The notes beneath the pieces were generated by a model, which saw only the letters and a program-made list of their open reading frames with translations, did not search any database and was not told the origin of the DNA. A stretch of 64,000 nt of DNA from Candidatus Pullichristensenella stercorigallinarum (GTDB taxonomy: Bacteria > Bacillota > Clostridia > Christensenellales > Aristaeellaceae), in assembly GCA_018712945.1 (NCBI GenBank), contig DVFZ01000095.1, forward strand, positions 1 to 64,000, written 5' to 3'. Position 1 is the first letter of the stretch. Every line of letters begins with the position of its first letter. Below, piece after piece: positions 40,202 to 49,285 of this stretch. The position numbers were made by a program, and so were the translations under genes.

Positions 40202-41917
40202 TTATTCGCCCTCGTAGTTGTAAACGACGTCTACGGCGGCGAAATGTTCGGCTTCGTCCCCGAAGTCTATAAGGCTCCATTCCAGCTCACTGCCGCGGTA
40301 ATAGACGGTTTCCAGGGCCACGGCGGCGTTGAAGCCCGAGGCGCTTTTCAGGCTCACGGGCCAGACGATGCTTTTGAGGGCCTCGTTTGGATAGAAGCTG
40401 TCGTTGCCATGGATGGAGAACTCGGTCACGCCGTCGGGGATGACCAGCGCTTCCACCTGTGAATCATAGGGCAGCACGCCGTCGCCGGATTCAAGGCCGT
40501 GGGGCAAAAGAAGCTCCGTCAGCGCCGGCAGGTAGGAGACGGGGTCGTACATGGAGGTGACGGCCGTCTGGGAAAGGTCGAGGCGCGCGAGGGAATTGCA
40601 GCCGCTGAACGCGCCCATGCCGATTTCCTCCACGCTCGCGGGCAGCGCCGCTTCGGTGAGGCCGCTGCCGTAAAAGGCCCCGCCGCCAATGGCTTTCAGC
40701 CCCTCGGGAAATTCGATATGGGTAAGCGCCGCCGTTCCGCTGAAAGCGTCGCCGTCGATTGTTTCCAGACTGGCGGGCAGCGTCACCGATGCAAGGGAAG
40801 CGCAGCCCGAGAAGCACTGTTCCGGAATCACGCGCACGCTGTCGGGGATGACGATGCTCTCCAGCTTCTCCGCGCCGCGGAAGCAGGCATAGCCGAGGTC
40901 CGTCACATCGCCGAAGAAGCGCACCGTCTTCAGCTCCGGCGCGCCGCCGAAGGCGCCGTTGATCTCGGGGATGGTGCAGGGCGACCAGACTTCCTCAAGG
41001 CTCGAGCTGAGGAAGGCGGTGCCGCCGTAGGCGGTGACGTCCTCGCTGACCACCAGCCGGCCGTAAAGACCCTCGTGTACGCCCGTGAGCGTCGCGCCCT
41101 CGTCGCTGAAAGTGAGGTACCCGCCCTCGGCCAGTTCGTCCCAGGTCATCTCCAATGCGCCCTCCACATAGAGACCGGGCTGCGCCCAGCCGCACACGGA
41201 GCACACGCCGTCCACCCACGTATGCTCGAGGCGGGGGCTGGTTTCGCCCTCCACCACCTCGCCGCACACGGAGCAGGTGCCCGTGCCGGTGTAGCCCTCG
41301 CGGGTGCAGGAGGCCTCCGCCGCGCCGGTCACATTTTCCAGCGTGTGCGGGAGGCGGGGGATGTCCTCGCCGTTTTCGAGCCATTCGCCGCAGACCGAGC
41401 AGTAGATGTTGCCGGTATAGCCCTCCTCCGTGCAGGTGGCTTCGGCCGCGTACTGCGGCTCGCCGGGCGTATGCGGTAATTTGTCGATTGGCTCGCCAGC
41501 CTTCAGCACCAGGTTGCAGTCTACGCACACCTCGTCGCCGGTGTAGCCCTCCCGTTCGCAGGTCGGCTCGCGGTAGCCAACCAGCTGCGTTTCGCCGTGC
41601 CCGGTGGCGGGAATGGCCTCGCCCGTGCCGATGGTTGCCCCGCACACGGAGCAGACAGTATCGCCCGTGTAGCCGTCGAGCGTGCAGGTGGCCTCGAGCG
41701 CGCCTTCGACCACCTCGGTGTGGGGCAGCATGGCGGTGGCTTCGCCCTCCGCGACGGTTTCGCCGCAGTCCAGGCAGACGGTGTCGCCGGTATAGCCTTC
41801 CTGCGCGCAGGTGGCTTCCACAGCGCCGGTCACTTCGGTGTTGCCGTGCTGGCAGCCGCAGGCGCTCAGCAACAGCGCCATGCCGAAAATCAGCAGCGTC
41901 AGAAACAGCTTTTTCAT
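40202..41917 (-). CDS. Lipoprotein with Cys-rich repeats and BspA-type leucine-rich repeats
   Basis: 571 residues; ATG 41917 follows agagaggggaaacaaacc. Signal peptide with lipobox LLLSAC (Cys about residue 18), so membrane-anchored outside the cell. Residues about 25-260 hold five to six repeats of roughly 46 residues, each with ATC..EGYTG...C..CG and a following LPHT or similar; Cys spacing suggests two disulphides or a metal site per unit. Residues about 310-550 are BspA/TpA-type leucine-rich repeats (SIVIPDSVRVIPEQCFSGC, SVTLPASLETIDGDAFSG). Such proteins mediate adhesion or binding at the surface of gut bacteria. No operon partner. Confidence 0.82.
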   Translation of the reverse strand: MKKLFLTLLIFGMALLLSACGCQHGNTEVTGAVEATCAQEGYTGDTVCLDCGETVAEGEATAMLPHTEVVEGALEATCTLDGYTGDTVCSVCGATIGTGEAIPATGHGETQLVGYREPTCEREGYTGDEVCVDCNLVLKAGEPIDKLPHTPGEPQYAAEATCTEEGYTGNIYCSVCGEWLENGEDIPRLPHTLENVTGAAEASCTREGYTGTGTCSVCGEVVEGETSPRLEHTWVDGVCSVCGWAQPGLYVEGALEMTWDELAEGGYLTFSDEGATLTGVHEGLYGRLVVSEDVTAYGGTAFLSSSLEEVWSPCTIPEINGAFGGAPELKTVRFFGDVTDLGYACFRGAEKLESIVIPDSVRVIPEQCFSGCASLASVTLPASLETIDGDAFSGTAALTHIEFPEGLKAIGGGAFYGSGLTEAALPASVEEIGMGAFSGCNSLARLDLSQTAVTSMYDPVSYLPALTELLLPHGLESGDGVLPYDSQVEALVIPDGVTEFSIHGNDSFYPNEALKSIVWPVSLKSASGFNAAVALETVYYRGSELEWSLIDFGDEAEHFAAVDVVYNYEGE

Positions 41918-41958
41918 GGTTTGTTTCCCCTCTCTCAACATTGTACAGGCCGCAAAAA

Positions 41959-42341
41959 ACTCCCCCGCGACATGCGGGGGAGCCAGACTGTCAAAACCCC
42001 CGGAGAGCGCGAGAGGGCTGAAGCCCTTTCGCGCTTTCAATCGTCTCCGGCGGCAGGTTGAAAACCCATAGGGTTTTCAAGTCGGCCAAGGCCGACCGAT
42101 TTTGACGATTTGAAAAATCGGCAAAATCGCCTCGTGTGCGGCGGGGACGGGGCGATTTTTGCGTCGGGAAATCCTATTTCCCAGAGCAAAAATCGCTTCC
42201 TTGCAATTTTCGCTTGTGCCGCAAAGCGACGCGAGCGAAAATTGGTAGGGGTGGTAGCGGCGGGGGAGCTTGCTCCCCCGTCCGCCATCTTGTCAAAAAT
42301 CTTTTTTGACAAGATGACTCCCCCGCGACATGCGGGGGAGC
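41959..42341. repeat. Hairpin array bracketed by identical palindromes
   Basis: The 25-bp actcccccgcgacatgcgggggagc occurs at 41959-41983 and 42317-42341. Between them lie about 330 bp packed with foldbacks: gcgcgagagggc/gccctttcgcgc, cttgaaaac/gttttcaag, tcggcc/ggccga, gcgggggagc/gctcccccgt and cttgtcaaaaa/tttttgacaag. The architecture equals that of the 10.8 and 39.9 kb repeats but the inner sequence differs. Read on the minus strand after transketolase, only the distal palindrome is followed by a T6 run, making it the working terminator. No gene is supported in 41918-42368. Confidence 0.7.
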
Positions 42342-42368
42342 GTGCCGTTAATACTGCCGGAATCAGGC

Positions 42369-44339
42369 TCAGCCAATGACCTTCTTGGCGGTCGCGGCCA
42401 CGTTTTCGGCGGTGAAGCCATACTCCTGGAACAGGAGCTTATAGGGCGCGGAAGCGCCGAAGTGATCCAGGCCGATCACCGCGCCGTCCAGGCCCACATA
42501 CTTGTGCCAGCCGAGGGTGGCGGCGGCTTCCACAGCCACGCGCGCGCGCACGGCGGAGGGCATGACGCTCTCCTTGTATTCGGCGCTCTGCGCGTCGAAC
42601 AGCTCAAACGACGGCATGGAAATCACGCGCGCCTTGACGCCTTCGGCCTTGAGCAGCTCCTGCGCGCCCATGCACTGCTCCACTTCGGAGCCGCTGGCCA
42701 TGAGCAGCACGTCCGGCGTGCCTTCGCAATCGGAGAGCACATAGCCGCCCTTGAGGGCGTCCTTGCCGCTCTTTTCATACAGCGGCAAATCCTGACGGGT
42801 GAGCACCAGCGCCACCGGCTGGTTGCCGGTCATGGCCGCCACCCAGCCAGCCGCCACTTCCTTGCTGTCGGCGGGGCGGAACACGGTCAGGTTCGGGATG
42901 GCGCGCAGGCCCGCCAGATGCTCCACGGGCTGATGGGTGGGGCCGTCCTCGCCCACGCCGATGGAATCGTGCGTGAGGATATAGGGCACGTTCAGGCCCA
43001 TGATGGCCGACATGCGCATGGCGTTCTTCATGTAGTCGCTGAACACGAAGAAGGTGGCGCAGTAGGGGCGCAGGCCGCCGTGCAGGCGGATGCCGTTGCA
43101 GATTGCGGCCATGGCATGCTCGCGCACGCCGAAGTGGATGTTGTTGCCCTCGGGCGTTTCGGCGGAGAAATCGCCCTTGCCCTTCATGTTGCTCTTGTTG
43201 GAGGGCGCCAGGTCGGCGGAACCGCCAAACAGGTTGGGCACGCGCTCGGCCAGGCGGTTAAGCACCACGCCAGAGGAATTGCGGGTAGCGCTCTTGCCCT
43301 CGAAGGCCCAGAATTCCTCGTCGTTCATCAAATCCACGGGGATTTCGTCGGCAAACCAGATATCCCATTCCTTCTTCAGCTCGGGATACTTCTTGGCGTA
43401 CTTGGCGAACAGCTCGTTCCATTCCTTTTCGGCCTCGGCGCCGCGGCGGGCGGCCTCGCCGGTCTGCTCGTACACGCAGGCGGGCACGGCGAAAGGCTCG
43501 GTTTCCGGCCAGCCGAGGTTCTTCTTGGTCAGGGCCACGTTTTCTTCGCCCAGGGGTTCGCCGTGGGCGCTGGCCTGGCCGGCCTTGGGCGAGCCGTAGC
43601 CGATGGCCGTGTGGCAGACGATCAGGTTGGGCTTGTCGGAATCCTTGGCCACTTCCAGCGCGGCGGCGACTTCTTCGTAGCAGTTGCCGTTGTGCACGTC
43701 GATGACGTTCCAGCCGTAGGCGCGGAAGCGCTCGGGCACATTCTCGCGGAAGGCGATATCGGTATTGCCCTCAATGGAGATCTCGTTGTCGTCATACAGG
43801 GCGATGAGCTTGTTCAGCTTGAGGGTGCCCGCCAGCGAGCAGGCCTCGTGGGAGATGCCCTCCATCATGCAGCCGTCGCCGAGGATGCAGTAGGTGTAAT
43901 GGTCGACCACCGGGAAGCCTTCGCGGTTAAACTTGGCGGCCAGGTGCTTTTCGGCCATGGCCATGCCCACGGCGTTGGCAATGCCCTGTCCCAGCGGGCC
44001 GGTGGTGGTTTCCACACCCACGGTGTGCTTGTACTCGGGATGGCCGGGGGTCTTGGAGCCGAACTGACGGAAAGACTTGAGGTCGTCAATCGTCAGGCCG
44101 TAGCCGAACAGGTGCAGAAGCGAATAGATCAGCATCGAGCCGTGGCCGGAGGAAAGCACAAAGCGGTCGCGGTTGACGAACTTGGGGTTGGCGGGATTGT
44201 GGGTCATCGCGCGCCCCCATACGGCGTAGGCCATGGCGGCCGCGCCCATCGGCATGCCGGGATGGCCGGACTTGGCCTTCTGCACGGCCTCGGCACTGAG
44301 AATGCGGATGGCGTTTACGACCATCTGTTCCTTGTTCAT
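42369..44339 (-). CDS. tkt: Transketolase
   Basis: 656 residues from ATG 44339 (the ribosome binding site aaggagat overlaps the in-frame ATG at 44348). Single-chain transketolase: thiamine diphosphate and substrate residues in AKSGHPGMPMGAAAMAY, SSGHGSMLIYSLLHLFGY, ThDP motif LGDGCMMEGISHEACSLAG...N, pyrimidine-domain VGEDGPTHQPVEHLAGLRAIPN and FRPADSKEVAAGW. Moves two-carbon ketol units in the non-oxidative pentose phosphate pathway. Full family length; monocistronic, followed by the hairpin-bracketed region. Confidence 0.96.
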   Translation of the reverse strand: MNKEQMVVNAIRILSAEAVQKAKSGHPGMPMGAAAMAYAVWGRAMTHNPANPKFVNRDRFVLSSGHGSMLIYSLLHLFGYGLTIDDLKSFRQFGSKTPGHPEYKHTVGVETTTGPLGQGIANAVGMAMAEKHLAAKFNREGFPVVDHYTYCILGDGCMMEGISHEACSLAGTLKLNKLIALYDDNEISIEGNTDIAFRENVPERFRAYGWNVIDVHNGNCYEEVAAALEVAKDSDKPNLIVCHTAIGYGSPKAGQASAHGEPLGEENVALTKKNLGWPETEPFAVPACVYEQTGEAARRGAEAEKEWNELFAKYAKKYPELKKEWDIWFADEIPVDLMNDEEFWAFEGKSATRNSSGVVLNRLAERVPNLFGGSADLAPSNKSNMKGKGDFSAETPEGNNIHFGVREHAMAAICNGIRLHGGLRPYCATFFVFSDYMKNAMRMSAIMGLNVPYILTHDSIGVGEDGPTHQPVEHLAGLRAIPNLTVFRPADSKEVAAGWVAAMTGNQPVALVLTRQDLPLYEKSGKDALKGGYVLSDCEGTPDVLLMASGSEVEQCMGAQELLKAEGVKARVISMPSFELFDAQSAEYKESVMPSAVRARVAVEAAATLGWHKYVGLDGAVIGLDHFGASAPYKLLFQEYGFTAENVAATAKKVIG

Positions 44340-44450
44340 GGCGAACATCTCCTTTATCTGTGTCGTTGAGATACGTAAACCTCGGTGGTGTCTCTATTGT
44401 ATCATATCCGTGCCGGTTTGGGCACGATTTTTGGAAATCTTCGCAAGAAT

Positions 44451-45962
44451 TTACGTTCCTTTACCCGCAAGCGCGGCGCGCAGGGGGGAAAGGTCGATTG
44501 TTTCGCAGTCCGCGAGCAGCGCGGAGAGCTTTTCCAGCATCCATTTTACGCCCCCGGGCACGTCGCTTTCCAGGTTGAGCGCCATCACCGGGTCGTGTAC
44601 GCTCAGGCGGAGCTGGAACCAGGCGCTTTCCACCTCGCCGCCGAAGTCGAAGAGGATGCGCACGCCCTCGCGGTTGTCCGGCGCCAGGCGCCAGGAGGGA
44701 TCCTCAAGCGTGTGGGAAAGGATGGTTTCAATCGCGTCCTGCGCGGCGGCGCGCGTGTCGCCGGCGAGCACATCCAGGCGCAATTCCAGCGATTCCACCG
44801 GCTCCTGCAGGCCGTCCAGCAGGGAATAGAGGGTTTTCCCCTCGCGCTTTAAGTCCATGGCCTCGCAGATGAGCATGGTCACAAGGTACATGCCGTCGTC
44901 CAGGAAGTGGTTGTCGCGGAAGGCGGCGTGGCCGCTGGTTTCAATGGCCAGGGGGCAGTCGATGCCCTCGCCGTTTAAGCGGATGGCCTCGTCGATCACC
45001 TCGCGGTAGCCGCGCTTAAAGCGGTAGTGCGTGCCGCCCCATTCGAAGATGAAGCGCGTAAGCCCCGTGCTGGTTACCGAATCGGTGACGATGGTCAGCC
45101 CCGGCTGTTTGGAAAGCAGCATGGCCGCGGTCAGGGCGATGAGGCGGTTTTTGTTGACGAAGCGGCCGTCGCTTAAAACGATGGCGGCGCGGTCGCAATC
45201 CGCGTCAAAGAGCACGCCCAGGTCGGCCTCGTTTTTCACCACCGCCCGGGAAAGGGCGCGCATGGCCTCCGGGCTTTCCGGGTTGGGGGCGTGGTTGGGG
45301 AAACCGCCGTCCGGGGCCAAAAACTGGCTGCCCTCCACCCACGCGCCCAGGCTTTCCAGGAAACCGGCGTAAAAACCGCCGGAGCCGTTGCCCGCGTCCA
45401 CAACCACATGCAGCCCCAGCAGGGGCCTGGGGGCGTCGTCGTCCAGCTTGCGCTTTACCAGCGCGCGCAGCGATTCCTGATAGCCGGAAAGCGCGTCGTG
45501 GGGCTTGACCAGCCGCACCGGTACGCGCGCGGCCATGGCCAGCTCGATCAGTTTATCCACATCCTCCCCGCGCAGGCCGCCTTCGCGGGTGTGGAACTTA
45601 AAGCCGTTGATCTTTGGCGGCAGGTGGCTGGCGGTGATCATCACCGCGCCGTCGGCGTTCGCGCCTTCGTCCAGCGTGGTTAAAAACACGGCCGGCGTGG
45701 AGGAAAGGCCGCAATCGAGCACGTCGCTGTCCGCGGCGGTGAGGCCGTCAATCAGCGCTGCCTTCAGGCGGGGGCCGGAGGCGCGCGGATCGTGCCCCAC
45801 GGCGATGGTCAGGCGGTCGGGCGTGGTGTTTTTCTGCGCGGCGAGCCAAACGGCGAAGGCATAGCCGAGCTTTTTGGCAAATTCGTCGGTCAGCAGGGCC
45901 TCGTCGCCGCGGATGGAGCTGCCGCTTTTGAGCCGTGGCCATGTGCATGGGTCGGAAGTCAT
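44451..45962 (-). CDS. Phosphohexomutase (phosphoglucomutase/phosphomannomutase family)
   Basis: 503 residues; ATG 45962 follows aaaaaaggaggcagtt. Active-site phosphoserine loop TASHLPPKINGFK (usual consensus TASHNP, here Leu replaces Asn), metal-binding DADCDRAAI, sugar-specificity ETSGHAAFRDN and the C-terminal phosphate-binding domain. It interconverts hexose-1- and hexose-6-phosphates; glucose versus mannose preference is not readable. The N-terminus GSSIRGDEALLTDEFAK is intact. It overlaps the aldolase gene by 4 bp, as the last gene of a four-gene operon. Confidence 0.9.
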   Translation of the reverse strand: MTSDPCTWPRLKSGSSIRGDEALLTDEFAKKLGYAFAVWLAAQKNTTPDRLTIAVGHDPRASGPRLKAALIDGLTAADSDVLDCGLSSTPAVFLTTLDEGANADGAVMITASHLPPKINGFKFHTREGGLRGEDVDKLIELAMAARVPVRLVKPHDALSGYQESLRALVKRKLDDDAPRPLLGLHVVVDAGNGSGGFYAGFLESLGAWVEGSQFLAPDGGFPNHAPNPESPEAMRALSRAVVKNEADLGVLFDADCDRAAIVLSDGRFVNKNRLIALTAAMLLSKQPGLTIVTDSVTSTGLTRFIFEWGGTHYRFKRGYREVIDEAIRLNGEGIDCPLAIETSGHAAFRDNHFLDDGMYLVTMLICEAMDLKREGKTLYSLLDGLQEPVESLELRLDVLAGDTRAAAQDAIETILSHTLEDPSWRLAPDNREGVRILFDFGGEVESAWFQLRLSVHDPVMALNLESDVPGGVKWMLEKLSALLADCETIDLSPLRAALAGKGT

Positions 45963-46615
45963 AACTGCCTCCTTTTTTCGTAATAGATTTCCTGGATTGC
46001 GCCCAGCTCGTCGCGGGGCAGGGCGTTTTCGCCGCCGTGAAGCTGGCAAAGGGTGAGCACCTTGGCGATGGACTCCACGCCCTCCAGCCGGTAGGCGGCC
46101 ACAAGCGCGCTGGGGCCGACGGCCACCAGCCCGTGGTTGGCCAGCAGGAATACGTCGTGCGTGCGCAATACGTCCGGCACGTCCGCGTTGACCGCCTCGG
46201 TGCCGGGGCGGCCGTAGCGGCAGAGGGGGATGCGGTCGTAAAGCACGCGCATTTCCGGGTAGGCGCGCGTTTCAATGGGCTTGCCGGCCACGGCGTAGGC
46301 GGTGGCAAACGGCGGGTGGGCGTGCGCCACGCCCATCACGTCCGCGCGGCTTTTGTAAATGCACAAGTGCATTTTTGTTTCGCTGGAGGGGACGCGGCCG
46401 CTCTTGGCGTAAAGCGTTTCGCCGGTGGCGATGTCCACTTCCACCAGGTCGTCTGCCTCCAATTCCTCCTTGCACACCGCCGAGGGCGTGACCAGGATCG
46501 AATCCCCCAGCCGCACGGAAACATTGCCCTCGTAGGCGTTGACCATGAAGCGGCTGTAAAGCAGCTTCGCGGCCTTCAGGCAGTCCTGCGCCCTTTGCGC
46601 GCGTTCGTTGTTCAT
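45959..46615 (-). CDS. Class II aldolase/adducin-family protein (fuculose-phosphate aldolase-like)
   Basis: 218 residues. Zinc ligands: HAHPPFATAYA (two His), and His in LLANHGLVAVG; the acid residue region is NAYEGNVSVRLG (usual consensus SGN; here EGN). Members cleave L-fuculose- or L-rhamnulose-1-phosphate or 5-(methylthio)ribulose-1-phosphate into dihydroxyacetone phosphate and an aldehyde. The substrate here is not certain. Start ATG 46615; 4-bp overlaps on both sides (DUF2461 and phosphohexomutase). Confidence 0.87.
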   Translation of the reverse strand: MNNERAQRAQDCLKAAKLLYSRFMVNAYEGNVSVRLGDSILVTPSAVCKEELEADDLVEVDIATGETLYAKSGRVPSSETKMHLCIYKSRADVMGVAHAHPPFATAYAVAGKPIETRAYPEMRVLYDRIPLCRYGRPGTEAVNADVPDVLRTHDVFLLANHGLVAVGPSALVAAYRLEGVESIAKVLTLCQLHGGENALPRDELGAIQEIYYEKRRQL

Positions 46616-47292
46616 TGGGTATCCTCCTCCCCGGGTTTGCAGGAAATTACGTATTGATACAGCGGTGCGAGGCGCTCAAACCCCGCGCCGATCTCCTCTG
46701 CCAAATGCGCCGATTTCGCATGGGAGAAGGGCAGGGCTTTTTCCAGATAAAAGCTCTTGCACGCATACCATGGGCGCAGGATTTCGGGAACCTCCTCCGG
46801 CACGGCCAGGCGCTTGTAAGTCTCCCCGTGCAGGGCAAATTCGCCCGCCAGCGCTTCCCAGATGGCGCGGATCTCCTCGGGGGCGGCGCGCATTTGCCGC
46901 CGCAGGGCGTTCATCAGCGGGCGGTTGGCGGCATAAAAGCCCATGCCGAAAAACACGCCTTCCGCCTCGATTTCCGCGTAAAAGCCGGGCGTTTTGCCCT
47001 TGTCCTCCGATGGGCGGCGGAAGGAAATCCATACGTGGTCGCGATAGGGGGATTTGTCGCGCGAAAAGCGCGTATCGCGGTTGATGCGCGAAAGGGCGCG
47101 GTGGGGGCGGGCGTCGATTTCCGGGTCGATGGCCTCGATTCCCTTTGCCAGCGCCTCGGCCAGCGCCAGGCTGGGCGTGCGCACGTCGCGCAGGTACCAT
47201 TCGCGGTTGTCCTGGAAAAATTCCCGGTTGTTGTTGAAGCGAAGGGCCATGAAGAAGGAGCGGGCGTCTTCGCTGTAACCCTGAAAGCTCAT
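46612..47292 (-). CDS. DUF2461 family protein
   Basis: 226 residues. Matches the TIGR02453/DUF2461 pattern: N-terminal FMALRFNNNREFFQDNREWY, central RALSRINRDTRFSRDKSPYRDHVW, GFYAEIEAEGVFFGMGFY and C-terminal LAPLYQYV. Function unknown across bacteria; no catalytic residues are established. Embedded in an operon with 4-bp overlaps on both sides. Confidence 0.85.
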   Translation of the reverse strand: MSFQGYSEDARSFFMALRFNNNREFFQDNREWYLRDVRTPSLALAEALAKGIEAIDPEIDARPHRALSRINRDTRFSRDKSPYRDHVWISFRRPSEDKGKTPGFYAEIEAEGVFFGMGFYAANRPLMNALRRQMRAAPEEIRAIWEALAGEFALHGETYKRLAVPEEVPEILRPWYACKSFYLEKALPFSHAKSAHLAEEIGAGFERLAPLYQYVISCKPGEEDTQ

Positions 47293-48938
47293 GTCTGGCC
47301 GTCCTTTTCGTTCTTTTCGGCGCGCCGGTGCGCGGCGCGCTTGACGGGTGTAAAGCGGTTGGTCTTGCCCAGTTCTTCCTGCCGCTGGCGGCGCTGTTGG
47401 GCGATCTTCTCCCGGCGCTGGCGGCGCTGTTTGCGCGAGGTAAGAAACAGCGCCACCGCCAGGCCGGCCAAAAGCGCCAGCGCGCCGATCATCAAAAACA
47501 GGAAGGAGGAGTTTTCGCTCAGCTTGACCGACTGCCCCGAAAACGGCGCGTCCTCATCGTCCAGCTGGTCGAGCCGCTGGCCGCCGGCGGTGATTTCAAT
47601 CATCACCGGGACGCTTTCCACCGTGCGCGTCATGCCGCTTTCCGTGGCGTAATGCAGGGAAAAGGTCAGTTCGCCCGTCTGCGAAACGGGCACGTATACG
47701 CGCCGGTAGGTGGTAAATTGCCCGGCGAGGAAGGAAAACTCGCGCAGCGCCGTGCCGGTGCTGGTTTCGGTAAGGGTGGCGTCGCGGGCGTTGGCGTCGC
47801 CGGAATTGACGATATAAATGTCCACGGGCAGGTCGCCGGCGGCGGCAATCTGCGTATAGACCGGCTCGGCATAGACGGCGATTTCCCCGGCCCCGGCGGG
47901 CAGGGCGCGCAGGGAAACCGGCTCGGTGAGCGTTTCAATGGTGGCCCCGGACGAGCTCAGGGCGCGCACGCGCAGCTGGTAGCTGGCGTCGCCGCGCACG
48001 GGATATTCGTGGGTGATGGTGAGCGTCTGCGTACCGGCGCTCATGGTCAGGGCATCGGCGATCAGGCCGCCGTAGCTTTCGTCATAAACGGAGATATCGT
48101 AAAAATTGACGTTGCCCAGGCTCATGATGGTGAGCGTGGCGGTGACGGTTTCGCCCACGTTGGCGCTTTCGCGGTCAAGGGAGAGCGTGGCGGTGAGCTG
48201 TTCGTCGGCCAGGAGGATGCGCGCCTCATCCAGCGTCACCTCGTATTCCTGGCCGTCCTCGGCGGGCACGGTGTAGCGCAGGCGCGGGGCGGACACGGTG
48301 ACGTCGTCAATGGTGACGCGGCTGGTGAACAGGCGCGAAGCGCCCACTTCCAATACGTCGGCGCGACCGGAATACTCGCCGGGGGCGTCGTCCACGCGCA
48401 GGTTTTCAATGGGCACATTGCCGGTGTTGCGCACGCGGTAGGTGATGGTCACCACATCGCCGGGGCGGGCGTATGTAGAGGTAAACTGGCGGGTAAACTC
48501 CACCTCCGCCTGGGCGATGGCGCGTTCGATGGGGCAATCCACGGTGTAATTGACCGTATCGCGGTCGCCGGCCACGCCGTCGTGGGAGAAGATGTAAACG
48601 ATGCGCCCGTTTTCCAGTTCTTCCTCGCTGACCTCGTGGGCGCGGGTAAACACGCGGCTGTCACCGGCGTCGATCTGGCCGATGGGCTCGGTGCGCAGCC
48701 CGTCCGCGGAGGAGATATAGACGTTTTCGGCGTCGTAATCCGAAGTGTTGGTAATGGTAAAGGTAAGCGTCACCGCTCCCGGGTCCACCAGCTCGGCGGG
48801 GGAGACGGAAAAGCTGATATCCAGTATGTGCCGAAGGGGCGGCAGCGTGCCCGTGGGCGCGGCCTCAGACATGGCAAAGCCCCCCGCGCACAAAAACGCG
48901 AGGGCAAAGGCTGCGAGCAGCGCCGCAAACCTGCGCAT
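47289..48938 (-). CDS. Cell-surface protein with CARDB/DUF11-like beta-sandwich repeats
   Basis: 549 residues; ATG 48938 follows gaaggaggtatgccacttc. Signal peptide MRRFAALLAAFALAFLCAGG, then three to four domains of the ...VTLTFTITNTSDYDAENV / VVTITYRVRNTGNVPIENL / VTATLTIMSLGNVNFYDI type, the CARDB/COG1361 pattern of extracellular adhesion-like modules. A C-terminal membrane helix (FLFLMIGALALLAGLAVALFL) is followed by a very basic cytoplasmic tail (SRKQRRQRREKIAQQRRQR). Topology: outside domains, one anchor. First gene of the operon leading to DUF2461, aldolase and phosphohexomutase. Confidence 0.8.
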   Translation of the reverse strand: MRRFAALLAAFALAFLCAGGFAMSEAAPTGTLPPLRHILDISFSVSPAELVDPGAVTLTFTITNTSDYDAENVYISSADGLRTEPIGQIDAGDSRVFTRAHEVSEEELENGRIVYIFSHDGVAGDRDTVNYTVDCPIERAIAQAEVEFTRQFTSTYARPGDVVTITYRVRNTGNVPIENLRVDDAPGEYSGRADVLEVGASRLFTSRVTIDDVTVSAPRLRYTVPAEDGQEYEVTLDEARILLADEQLTATLSLDRESANVGETVTATLTIMSLGNVNFYDISVYDESYGGLIADALTMSAGTQTLTITHEYPVRGDASYQLRVRALSSSGATIETLTEPVSLRALPAGAGEIAVYAEPVYTQIAAAGDLPVDIYIVNSGDANARDATLTETSTGTALREFSFLAGQFTTYRRVYVPVSQTGELTFSLHYATESGMTRTVESVPVMIEITAGGQRLDQLDDEDAPFSGQSVKLSENSSFLFLMIGALALLAGLAVALFLTSRKQRRQRREKIAQQRRQRQEELGKTNRFTPVKRAAHRRAEKNEKDGQT

Positions 48939-49281
48939 GAAGTGGCATACCTCCTTCGGGGTTTGGAAAACGGACATGCTTCCCGGCAAAACGCCGCTTG
49001 CCGCGCAATCCTGCGGCCGTTCCGGCGGCGGTTGGGGCGGGATGCGTATTTTCCCGGATACAGGCCCCGCTCCCGGGCGGCAAGCCCTCGGGCCTGCCAG
49101 CCGCCGCGCGGCCAATCCGGACGGTTTCCAAACCGTTGAAACCACCGAAAACGCCAAACCTGACGCGCATACCGCCAGGTTTGATGTTGCGGGCGGCCTT
49201 GCAAACCCACCCCCGGGCTTCCAGAGGGGAAGCGCGGGAGGGTTTGGCTATTTTCTATTATTCACATCCCGCGCCGGTCTG
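48939..49281. other. Structured leader/intergenic region
   Basis: 343 bp between a cyclophilin and the CARDB-like gene, no gene supported. On the minus strand it begins with the promoter at 49257-49285 and contains strong foldbacks: AAACCCTCCCGCGCTTCC/GGAAGCCCGGGGGTGGGTTT (about 49203-49246), CAAACCTG/CAGGTTTG (about 49155-49190) and GGCGGC...GCCGCC (about 49075-49110). The CARDB operon therefore has a 300-nt structured 5' leader, with no riboswitch class I can name. Confidence 0.5.
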
Positions 49282-49285
49282 TCAA
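49257..49285 (-). promoter_or_regulatory. Promoter of the CARDB-DUF2461-aldolase-phosphohexomutase operon
   Basis: Minus-strand TTGACA (49280-49285), 17 bp spacer, AATAAT (49257-49262); the -35 box overlaps the end of the cyclophilin gene. Confidence 0.55.

Noticed and set aside
41984-42316. A riboswitch or small RNA gene
   Set aside because: Many foldbacks but no match to a known class and no recognisable promoter inside. Kept as a repeat-like hairpin region.
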